Assembly (NCBI RefSeq): GCF_004027225.2
Contig: NC_046358.1
Coordinates: 2,198,720-2,262,719 of the forward strand
DNA: 64,000 bases
Reading direction: 5' to 3'
From: Strigops habroptila
Lineage: Eukaryota > Chordata > Aves > Psittaciformes > Psittacidae
The notes under the pieces were generated by a model. That model saw nothing but the letters and a program-made list of their open reading frames with translations. It ran no database searches and was not told where the DNA came from. This document shows positions 1 through 53,830 of this stretch, one piece after another. How positions within the stretch are numbered: the first letter of the stretch is position 1; each line of letters opens with the position of its first letter. Position numbers and translations under genes: made by a program.

Positions 1-300
1 AGTGGGGCAGGGGCACAGGGGTGCAGTGGGGTTGCAGCGGGGCAGGGGCACAGGGGTGCAGTGGTGCAGGGTTGCAGTGGGATTGCAGTGGGACAGGGGC
101 ACAGTGTTGCAGTGTGGTTGCAGTGGGGCAGGTGCACAGGAATGCAGTAGGGGTGCAGTGGTGCAGGGTTGTAGTGGGGTTGCAGTGGGGCAGGGACACA
201 GTGTTGCAGTGTGGTTGCAGTGGGGCAGGGTTGCAGTGGGGTAGGGGCACAGGGGTGCAGTGGGGCAGGGTTGCAGTGGGGCAGGGGCACTGTGGAATGG
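1..300. repeat. GC-rich minisatellite in GRK2 intron 2
   Basis: Imperfect tandem repeats built from the words GCAGTGGGGCAGGG, GGCACAGGGGT and GTTGCAGTG, with units of roughly 24-30 bases. It lies downstream of GRK2 exon 2 on the minus strand and runs off the left edge. The G-rich strand is +. Open frames through it come from the periodic sequence and are not genes. Confidence 0.85.
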
Positions 301-579
301 CTGCCGTGGGGCGGACGTGCCCGGAAACCGCCGGAGCCGGCGGGAGGAAGTGAGAGGCGCTTCCTGCCCTGGACGGTTTGTGCTGGGGAAGTGCCGGGGG
401 GGGGCCCATGGGGTTGTGTCACGCAGCCCCCAGCACCCTGCCACAGCCCCTCGGCTCCCCCAGGCCACACCAGGGGCAGAGGGGAGCAGCCACGGCCACT
501 GTCACAAGTGCCACCAACCCACTGCCCTCCCCCAGTGCCCCCCCGTGTCTGTGGGTGTCCCCCTGTGCCCCCCACTCAC
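301..579 (-). other. GRK2 intron 2, unique part
   Basis: GC-rich unique sequence between the minisatellite and exon 2. I looked for GRK2 exon 3, which in mammals begins with residues YLLFRDFC, and did not find it here. It must lie beyond the left edge. Confidence 0.6.
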
Positions 580-656
580 CGATCTTCTGCGTGAAGATCT
601 TGTCGAACGTCACCTCTCCCCGGTCCTCCAGGTACTTCTGCATGACGCTGCGGATG
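580..656 (-). CDS. GRK2: GRK2 coding exon 2
   Basis: 77 bases encoding residues 38-63 and the first base of codon 64. The acceptor is CCCCCTCCAG and the donor ATCG then GTGAGT. It carries the [16 protein letters not shown] segment that is typical of GRK2 and GRK3. Confidence 0.95.
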
Positions 657-2047
657 CTGGAGGGGGACATCGGAGGGGATCAGCACCCCCTGTGCCCCCC
701 ACATACACCCCCATGGACCCGCCATGCCCCTCCTCTCCCATGTCCCCATGTTTGCTGGCGTGTGCATCCTCCCATCTTGCGTGTGTCCCCCCCATGTGTG
801 ACACGCTGTGGCACCCCATTAGGGTCAGGCAGAGGGAGTCCCATACATTGGGGTCTATGGGAGGGTGGGGAGGGGGATACCCCCCAAAAACCCCTCTGTG
901 GTGCCTGGCACTGAAGGCACAGGAGGGCAGCGGGGTCTGGCAGCGGGGATGTCTGTGCAGGGCTGTGTGTGTGTGTCAGGCTGTTGTGCAGGGCGCTGTG
1001 CCCCACACAGGGTGCTGTGCCCCACGCAGGGTGCTGTGCCCCACATAGGGGCAGTGCAGGCAGGGCGTGCAAAGGGAAGCTGTGATCAAGAAGGTGATGT
1101 GGGAGCACCACGGGGGGTGTGTGTGTGTGTGTGCACACGGAGGGCAGAGTCCTGTGCTGAGCCCTTCCGTGTGTGCGCTCATGTACACGGCGCGTGTAAA
1201 CACACACACGGGTGTGTGTACGCGCCCCGGCACCGCACACACATACAGGTACATGTGTGTGCACGCACAGGTGTGCTGTGGGCACAGGGGGCACACACAG
1301 GCTGTGTGTCTGTGTCCATGTCTCCATGTACACACATGTGCCAGGCTCTGTGTGTGTGTGTGTGCACAGGCAGGTGCCCATGTACACACATGTACACACA
1401 CGTACACACACGTACACACGTGTACACCCATGTACACCCAGGTACACCCAGGTACACCCGTGTACACCTGTGTACACACCCATACACCCATGTACACACC
1501 CATGTACACCCATGTACACACCCATACACCCATGTACACCCATGTACATATATGTACACACACATACACCCATGTACACACCCGTGTACATCCGTGTACA
1601 CCCATGCACACACCCGTACACCCATGTACACACACATGTACACCCGTGTACACCCGTGTACACACACATACACCCAGGTACACACACGTACACACCCGTA
1701 CACCCATGTACACACATGTACACACACACGTACACCCATGTACACACACATACACACACATACACCCTTGTACACTCCCGTACATCCATGTACACCCATG
1801 TACACCCATGTACACACACGCACACCCGTGCCCACCCCCGTACCGCCGTGCCCAGGGCTGCGGGTGCGAGCGTAGGGGGTGCCGGCGCGGGCCGGGGCGG
1901 GGTGAGGGGGTTCCCGGGAGCGGCGGGGCCTCACCTGGGCTCGGGCAGCAGGATCCTCTTGCTGGCGCGGGCGGCGGGCGCGGCGCGGCTCTTCTCCATG
2001 GCCATCAGGTAGCTCACGTCCGCCAGCACCGCCTCCAGGTCCGCCAT
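580..2047 (-). CDS. GRK2: GRK2 (beta-adrenergic receptor kinase 1), coding exons 1-2, partial
   Basis: G-protein-coupled receptor kinase 2 phosphorylates agonist-occupied receptors and starts their desensitisation. It is a cytosolic kinase recruited to the membrane by G-beta-gamma. Only the N-terminus is here: exon 1 coding 1935-2047 ([20 protein letters not shown], then an arginine/alanine-rich stretch to ILLPEP) and exon 2 580-656 ([20 protein letters not shown], then IFTQKIG). The junction joins AG to C, restoring Ser38, and both donors read GTGAG. Residues 1-20 are the receptor-docking N-terminal helix; the part after about residue 50 opens the RGS-homology domain. The match to mammalian GRK2 is close to identity, and its place beside KDM2A matches human 11q13.2. 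GRK3 is less likely given that synteny. Kinase and PH domains lie beyond the left edge. Confidence 0.95.
657..1934 (-). other. GRK2 intron 1
   Basis: 1,278-base intron. It holds a triplicate of an 18-base GTGCTGTGCCCCACAC-type unit near 1,000-1,050 and then the long TACACCCATGTACACAC array. No further exon or RNA gene was recognised. Confidence 0.8.
1110..1830. repeat. TACACCCATGTACACAC-type minisatellite in GRK2 intron 1
   Basis: TG/CA-rich sequence from about 1,110, becoming a dense array at 1,375-1,825. Variants of GTACACCCATGTACACAC recur with the palindromic core TGTACA. Long alternating purine-pyrimidine runs make it a good Z-DNA candidate. Frames of up to 440 codons (Tyr/Thr/His/Val-rich on +, Val/Cys/Gly-rich on -) reflect stop-free units and are not genes. 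Confidence 0.9.
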
Positions 2048-2400
2048 CTTGCGCCGCGCCGCCGGACCCGCCGCCCACCACCACCGCGGCTACCGGACCG
2101 GACCCGGACCCCGACCCGGGCGGACCCGGAACCGGAACCGGGTCCCGGAACCGGAACCGGGACGTGTGCCACCACCCCCCACCCCCCCCACCACCCCCCC
2201 CCCGGTGCGGCGGCGGCGGCGGCGGCGGCGGCGGGGCTCAGCGCTGGGGGGGGACCATGGCGGGAGCGGCGCCTGAGGGAGCGCGTGCCCGTGCGCCTGC
2301 CGCCGCGGGGCGGGGCCGCTGCGGAGCCCCTCCCATCGCCCCGCCCACAGGGGCGTGGCCGAGACACCGGCGGGGGCGTGTGGGGTGATGGTGTGTGACG
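1840..2400 (-). promoter_or_regulatory. GRK2 CpG-island promoter region
   Basis: Very CpG-rich block spanning exon 1 and its upstream side. It holds a run of GGACCGG/GGAACCGG words (about 2,092-2,162, with ETS-like CCGGAA cores), a C-rich tract (2,170-2,203) and nine uninterrupted CGG triplets (2,208-2,234). No TATA box was seen. The transcription start cannot be fixed from sequence and probably lies at 2,060-2,300. Confidence 0.75.
1935..2047 (-). CDS. GRK2: GRK2 coding exon 1
   Basis: Encodes residues 1-37 plus two bases of codon 38. The start codon sits in CAAGATGGCGGA, a YY1-like element also present at the mammalian start. The donor reads CCCAG then GTGAGG. Confidence 0.95.
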
Positions 2401-3260
2401 CGTGTGTGACATCATGTGTGTGTGACATCATGTGTGTGACATCATGCATGTGACGTGTGTGTGACATCATGTGTGTGTGACATCGTGTGTGTGATGTGTG
2501 TGACATCATGTGTGTGTGACATCTGTGTGTGACTGTGTGACATCATGTGTGTGACATCATGTGTGACGTGTGTGTGACATCATGTGTGTGACATCATGTG
2601 TGACGTGTGTGTGACATCATGTGTGTGATGTGTGTGTGACATCATGTGTGTGTGACATCATGCGTGTGATGTGTGTGTGACATCATGTGTGTGCGTGACA
2701 TCTGTGTGTGTAACCATGTGACATCATGTGTGTGACATCATGTGTGACGTGTGTGTGACATCATATGCGTGACACTGTGTGATATGATGTCTGTGACATC
2801 GTGTGTGTGTGACATTGTGTGTGCGTATGACATGTGTGCGACATCATGTGTGTGTGACCTCATGTGTGTGACAGTGTCACATCCTGTGTGACACCATGTG
2901 TGTGACATCATGTCTGTGTGACATCATGTGTTTGACATCGTGTATGTGTGACTGTGACATCATGTCAGTGACGCATATGACATTGTGTGTGACACATGTA
3001 TGACATTGTGTGACATTGTGTGTGTGTGTGACGGGTGTGTAACACTGTGTGTGACATTGTGTGTGTCACTGTGTGTCACTGCCTCTGTGTCACACTGTGT
3101 ATGAACACCATGTGTGTGACACCGTGTGTGTGTCATGCCGAGCGTGACACTACGCATGTGTGACACCAATGCGACACTACATGCATGAACACCGCGTGCA
3201 TGACCCCACGCGTGTCCCCGCACCTGCCACACTCTGTGTGTGTGTGTGTGACCACACATG
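2385..3260. repeat. TGTGTGACATCATG tandem array upstream of GRK2
   Basis: About 0.9 kb built of (TG)n joined to GACATCATG, with about twenty TGACATCA octamers and several TGACGTG words. Units run about 16-20 bases and become degenerate after 2,760. It fills the spacer between the GRK2 promoter and the KDM2A 3' end. Confidence 0.9.
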
Positions 3261-3775
3261 ACCGCCTAAGCCCGCACATGTGGCACCACGCAGCACCACG
3301 CGTGTCCCTGCAGGCGCTGCCACCACGTGTGACAGCCCCATCCCCGGTGGTCACTGGTGTGGGCTCGCAGCGCTGCTCCGGCCCCGCTCGCGGCATCTAA
3401 ACCAGGAAGGAGAGGAAGAAATCCCTGTGGAATGCTGCCTGGCACATCCCTGTGCGTCTGATCCCAGCGTGGGCGCAGCCAGGAAACACCTTTGGCTTGG
3501 CCAACAACGGGAGATGGAGCCGGAGCCAGGCACGGAGCGGGCACGGGGAGATGCCTGCGCTCCCGGCCAGCATTCCATGCCTGCATTCCCTGCCTGCTCC
3601 CTGCCAGGGTGGGAACCGTGCTCCAACGCGGCTGCGGTGGAGAAGCAGCTCCCGGTTTTGGGATGAGCAGGGGAGCAGCAAAGCCCTCAGCTCCAGCAGC
3701 GCTGGAATCCGCTGGGAGCAAGTGGTGTTCCCAAGGGATGGGCAACAGCTTGGCACGGCCCAGGCTCATCGGTGG
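3261..3775. other. Intergenic unique sequence between GRK2 and KDM2A
   Basis: No gene, RNA or mobile element recognised. Open frames here are short and lack splice or domain support. Confidence 0.5.
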
Positions 3776-3779
3776 GGAA

Positions 3780-4060
3780 GGAGATGATGGGGATATGGAG
3801 ATGGATGCCACCACCGTTCACTAGGGAATGATGGGGACATGGGGACAACTGTCACCGCCGTTCCCAAGGAGGTGATGAGGAGATGGATGCCACCACCATT
3901 CCCTAAGAGAGAATGGGGATATGGGGATGGCTGCCACCACCATTCCCCAGATGATGGGGACCTGGGAATAGCCCCCACCATTCCCTAGGGGATGATGGGG
4001 ACACAGGGACAAGCGCCACCACCATTCCCTAGGGGATGATGGGGATGGCTGCCACCACTG
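3780..4060. repeat. Minisatellite downstream of KDM2A
   Basis: Five to six imperfect copies of a unit of about 40-60 bases containing GATGGCTGCCACCACCATTC, then CCTAGGGGATGATGGGGA. Unit length varies through internal deletion. It lies past the predicted KDM2A poly(A) site. Confidence 0.8.
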
Positions 4061-4508
4061 CTCCTGACCCACCAGGGACACATGGATGCTATGACCCATC
4101 AGAGGAAGCTCCAGGAAATCCCTGCGAAGGGCCGGGAGCTCCAACCTCATCCCCTCCACTTCCCTCACGGACAAACAACGGGCAGAGCCGAGACACAGCA
4201 TTTGGATCTTTTTCCTGATTTTTTTCTTTTCTCTTTTTGATTCCAAAAAAATCCCCCCCCCAAGAAACAAAATATTCCCCTTGGGAGGCTGGGATCTTCC
4301 CTCCCATCCCTGTGCTCATATGAGCAAAGATCCTCTCCAAACCCCACCATTGGAAAGGAAAATAAGGGAAAAACCAACCCAAAAGCCCCAATAAAATGGA
4401 ATCAAAACCAATCCCTGGGCTCAGGGAATAAGAACCCCCCCAAACCCCAACCAAAAGCGACTGAGAGAGCAGCCAGACGTGGTTTGCTTTTTACCCTTAA
4501 TGCTTACA

Positions 4509-4514
4509 TTTAAT
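4509..4514 (-). terminator. Candidate KDM2A poly(A) signal ATTAAA
   Basis: The + strand reads TTTAAT, giving ATTAAA on the gene strand, followed by a G/T-rich stretch. I found no canonical AATAAA on the minus strand in 4,000-6,800, so this variant is the best candidate. Confidence 0.5.
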
Positions 4515-4566
4515 TTTAAAGCACAAACATCAGAGATGGACTCTAAATCGCCAACAAAAAAATAGA

Positions 4567-4574
4567 TATTTACA
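4567..4574 (-). promoter_or_regulatory. Pumilio-type element UGUAAAUA in the KDM2A 3' UTR
   Basis: The + strand TATTTACA reads TGTAAATA on the mRNA strand, an exact match to the UGUANAUA site bound by PUM1/PUM2. A single 8-mer could occur by chance, but it lies in an AU-rich part about 55 bases before the predicted poly(A) signal, where such sites often act. Confidence 0.4.
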
Positions 4575-6807
4575 ATATTTCTCCGAAGGGGGGGGTGGGG
4601 GGGGGAGGGAAGAGGGAAGGAAATTGGGAAGGGGGGAGGAAGAGGAGGGTGGGAATTGAAACGAAACCAAAACACAACCAAACCCTTTAAACAATGACTT
4701 TTTCTTGCAGGGGTTGTCTTGAGGGAGCAGTCCGGGTTGTTTTTTAAATCACTAAGTGATTGCTTTCTTCTTTTTTTATATATATAATTCTCTTCTTTCT
4801 TTTTTTTTTTTCTCTCTCTTCCTTATGGATTTTCCTCCCCCCTTTTGCCCAAGGAGTGGAAGGGGGATGAGGGTCACGCACCGGAGTCTCTCTGCAGCCA
4901 CACGGGAGGAGGATGATGAAGGGGATACGGACCCTCCATCCAACCCCAACCATGGCCATGGTGGAGGATGTCCCTGCGCCCACCCGGCTCCGGCAGAGCT
5001 CGATCTCGGCCTGGAATTCTTTCTTTCTCGTTGCAAAAGAACTCAAAGAAACCCAACAAAAAACCCCAAAAAAACCTCAATCCAAAAGGAAAAAGAAAAG
5101 CTTGTGAGATTCCCGATGTCCTTCCCTTCCAAGGCAGGCTAAGGCAGGGTGGCCTCCGCTCTTCCTCACACCCGGAGCCGTGGTGGCTGCTCCGAGCCCT
5201 CCGGCTTCCCCCGCGGCACAACCCTCTCGTCCATCCGTGCATCCATCCCCCTTATCCAGCAGCCGGGAAGCGGAGGATGGATGGAGGCATCTCCTTCCTC
5301 CCTTATTGCTTCTGAAGCAGTGGGGACCCCCCCCCCTTGTTGGCCGTCATCGTCTCCAGGGCTGTGGGGGGGGTTATCGGGGGGGTGGCCAGGTTGTGCT
5401 ATGGGGCCAGGCTTGGGGCCAGCAGGGTCCTGACACCAGGAGAGAGATGGGGAGCGTCCGGTCACAGGGAGGGAAATAAAATAGTCACACCCCCCCCCCC
5501 CAAAAAAAAAAAAAGAAGAAGATTCCAACCTTTTTTTTTTTTTCTTTTTTCTCTTTTTCGTGTGTGTCTTTTTTTGTCATTTTTTTTGTCGTCATTTGCT
5601 TGTTTTTGTTTGTTTTTTTTGTTTTTTTTTTTTTAAAGTGCAAAAAGCTCTCTGCTGCCCGAGAGAGACGTTCTTTGGACCGACCATTCATTGCAAAGGA
5701 AAAACGGCAGCTAAAAGTGGGGTTGGAGGGGGGGGGAAAGGAGAGAGGACAATGCAGCGGGGACATTCGTGCCAGTTCGGTCCCAGGCCACAGCGCCCTG
5801 GGTTAAGACAGAGCAGCCTTCACCCCCCCCCCCCACCCTTCCAACCATGGCCATGGTGGCCCCTAGAGTGCTTCATGATGCCGGGCCACGTGTAGAGGAG
5901 GTGGCGAGGAAGAGGAGGCAGCTCTTTGTCCTCCCCTCGTTCATGTGCTCACTCACCCCTGGCTGATGCTTCCCGAGTCCTCCCTGAGCTCTGGTGTACC
6001 TGTGGGGTGGCCCCTGCTCCGGCCCCGGCCATCACCTCGGTGCTGGGCTGCGGTGGGGACAGACGGTGCTCCGGGAAGGCTGGCGCTGGCCCGGAGTGGA
6101 AGCGCGTTGTCCCCCAGCCTCGCCTCCCCGGGCAGTGGGAAGAGCAGGATGCAAAGTGCCCCCCCTTGCTCCTGGCCGGTGCTGTGGGGCTCCTGTCCTC
6201 GCTTTCAGAGCCACCGGGATGCAGGAGAACGGTGGGAGAAGGAGGAGGTTGGATCCCAGCCCCTGCAGCCGGACGAAGGGACCCGCGATGGGGCTGAGAG
6301 CGCAGGGGCAAGCGATGAGCTGGTGGTGGCACGGAGGGGGACGTTTCATTCCAGCTCTGCTCCCGCTTCCTCGGAGAGACCTTGACCCTCAAGCTTTGTG
6401 CTAACGGGGAAGTGACAAAGTGTTTCAAGGCAAGGAGACGACGGGGAGAAGGGGAAAAGCTGGGGGGGTAGGGGGGGGAAGAGGGTGCCCCATTTCTCTG
6501 CACAGAGATCTCTGTTACAACCTCCACCTTGGGAGCGGCCAGCCTCCGGGCTGAGGCTCCCTGCCATGTGCCCGTTCCTCCTCTGGTACTGGCCAGCCTT
6601 GGCGGGACATCTTCATCGGCAGAAGTCCCGGGGGAGGAGGAGGAGGAAGGACGATGGAGCGAGGCCAGCAGCGGCCCTGCCTGCCGAGTCCGGTGGGAAG
6701 CAGCGGCAGGACACGGAGGGCAAGGATGGGGATGTGGAGGAGCGGCTCTCCGAAAGGGGTGGGATGGGCTCTTTTTCCTTCTCCTCAGTCTGCCCCGGGG
6801 AGGGTCT

Positions 6808-51610
<44,803 letters not shown>

Positions 51611-52619
51611 CTCTGACTCCTCTGAAGAGAGTGAGAAGGACACTCCAGGGCTGCTGTCTTCCTCCTCTTCCTCCTTGGAAGTAAAGGGAAAGAGTGAAGC
51701 AGGGCACACAGACACGAGATGCCTCCATCCCTCATTTCTTTGCTCGTTTTGAGCCTGTGCAGGGCTAAAGTGAGCGCAGTGGATGAGCCCAACTCAACTT
51801 TTAACACTCCCATTCTAACTTTAGGCATGACCCGGGGTAAATGACTTTACCAGCTGTTCTGTAACACGACAGGAGCTGCAGGTCTCAGGTCAGGAAGAAG
51901 GACTGTGCTCTGCACTGCTACCAGCACAGGGGCAGCTCAGTTTGCCCCTACTGGGGTATGGAGTGGACAAGCTGCTGTCAAACACTAAACAGCAGTCAGG
52001 GAGTACAAGATTAGGCATTAGAGAAGCAACTCCTCCAACCACCACCATTCCTGTCCTCTGCATATCCTGTATGGTGGCACTTTGGAGAAGCCACAGCGGT
52101 GCAGAACATCTCCCATGCACAGGGAAGACTCCCTCCTACGTGCGGCGCTTGAGCAGGGCTGCAGGTAGGGGAGCAACTCTTGACTTGAGGGGACTCAAAT
52201 GCTCAGATCTCAAAACCTGCCACCTTGTGACACCACACGAGAACTTGGCAAAACCTCCCGAGGCACCAGGAGGCACCTCAACTTTTTTTGTCCTTTTTAA
52301 AGGAACAGAACGAACCCAAAGCCCAGGTATATCGCAACTCCTAATCCCCAGCACCATGCCTATACTAGACCTGCGGGCAAGGAATCTGCCCCCCTCCCCA
52401 TGTAGTGTTACAGAACCACTACCATAGCATGGAGAGAACTTGTTCCATCCTGCCCTTCCCCGACCCTCCGAGCACGGTTTGACAGCGGAGCCTCTCACAT
52501 CCCGTAGCATCCTTCCCTATCGCCCTTCCCGCTCAGGACCGGACTTCCCAGCCGAGCAGTTTTCCCTTTACAATTGCTAAACTCTTGTTTATAAACACCC
52601 GGACAAACCGGAGTGTGAC

Positions 52620-53830
52620 ACACCAGTTAAAACAACCCCCGGCCCCCCGCCCTCCGCCCCGTCCTCCGGGGCAGGACAGAGGCAGCCCCGGCCCGGCCGA
52701 ACAAAGCGGCGGCGGGGGCAGCCCTCAGGACAGCGGTCCCGGGGGAGCTGTCAGCCGGCACCCGCCCGCCCCGGGACCCGCCCGCCCCCCGCCAACTTCC
52801 CGACCCGGCCTCCCGGGGGCCACCAGGAAAGGGAGACCCGCCCCGGGTCGCGCCTGGGGCGGCGGGGCCGCTGTCCCGGCCGGGTGGGAGGCGGCCGGTA
52901 CCCACCGCCCGGCCCCTCCGCGGGGACTCGCGGAAACTTCGGGGTCGGCCGGGTGCTGCCCCGCTTCCCCCCACCCACCCCATCCCCTCCTCATCGCCTC
53001 CCGGCCCCCGGCGAGCGGCTCACCAGGTCTCTCCTGCGCCTTTGTCCTCTTCTAGCGCCGACACGGGGAGAAACAGAAGAGGCGGAGGAGGAACCCCCGG
53101 TCAGGCAGCGATCGCGCCCCGGGCCCGGGCCCGGCCCGCTGGCCGCGCCGCCCCGCTCCGCTCCGCCCCGGCCCCGCCGCCGCTGCCTCCCCCCCCCCCG
53201 CGGCCCGCGGCTCCCGGCGCGGCGGTGCCGGTGCGCTGACAGCCCCTCCGGCCGCCTCGGGCCGCTGCCTGCTCCCGCGGGCCCCGCTCCCCGGCCCGGC
53301 GCCGCGTCCGCCGGGCAGCGCGTCCCCTCCCCTCCCCTCCGTTCCCTTCCCCTCCGCGCCGCGCACCCGCAGCGCGGCCCCGCCGCCGGGTGCCAGGCTG
53401 TGCGGCGGCCTCCCCGCCGCCCCGGGCGCGCCGTGCCCCGGCCCCGCCGCCGCGGCCGCCGCCCCCCCCCGGCCGGGACGCGGTTCCCCTCCTCACACAG
53501 GAGCCGCCGCCGCCATTTTGAACCCGTCAGAGTCTCACATACACACTGACTCGGCCGCCGCACTGCGCACGCGCCGCCCGCAACCTCCCCTGACCCCCCC
53601 CACCGCCACCGCCTCCATGCACCGCACTGCGCATGCGCCACTGGCTTCTTTCCCCCCCCGCCCGTCCTGCTTGGGCGCGCGCACGCACCTCGGGGCTCCC
53701 CCCCCGCCTCCCCCCACCATATCTGGGGCGGGAGCGAGCGCGCACGCGCGGCCCGGCGGCTGGCCACGCCCACCCCCGCCTGGCCACGCCCTCCCGCCCG
53801 CCCGCCCGCGCGCATGCTCGCGCGGGTATG
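52620..53830 (-). promoter_or_regulatory. KDM2A: KDM2A CpG island with non-coding exon 1
   Basis: About 1.2 kb of very high GC and CpG density. A donor at 53,024 (AGACCTG then GTGAGC) ends a predicted 5' UTR exon. CAAAATGGCGGCGG on the gene strand (around 53,507-53,520) is a YY1-type element that commonly marks starts of such genes, so transcription probably begins close to 53,520. The gene product itself binds unmethylated CpG islands through CXXC, so self-binding is possible, but that is inference. Confidence 0.75.
53024..53520 (-). other. KDM2A: KDM2A exon 1, 5' UTR (predicted)
   Basis: The downstream boundary is set by the GTGAGC donor; the upstream boundary is a guess from the YY1-like element. 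With it, the gene has 21 exons, as in human. Confidence 0.5.

Larger units (their letters stand above)
4485..6807 (-). other. KDM2A: KDM2A 3' untranslated region (predicted)
   Basis: About 2.3 kb from the stop codon to a candidate poly(A) signal, similar in scale to mammalian KDM2A. On the mRNA strand it holds long A-rich tracts (5,636 to 5,531), an adjacent U-rich tract (5,518 to 5,504), C-rich runs (complement of 4,586-4,650) and one Pumilio-type site. No coding exon was seen in it. Confidence 0.6.

Noticed and set aside
680-2398. Overlapping 260-440-codon frames on both strands near GRK2
   Set aside because: They arise from the TACACCCATGTACACAC array and the CpG island. Only the GRK2 exons have homology and splice sites.
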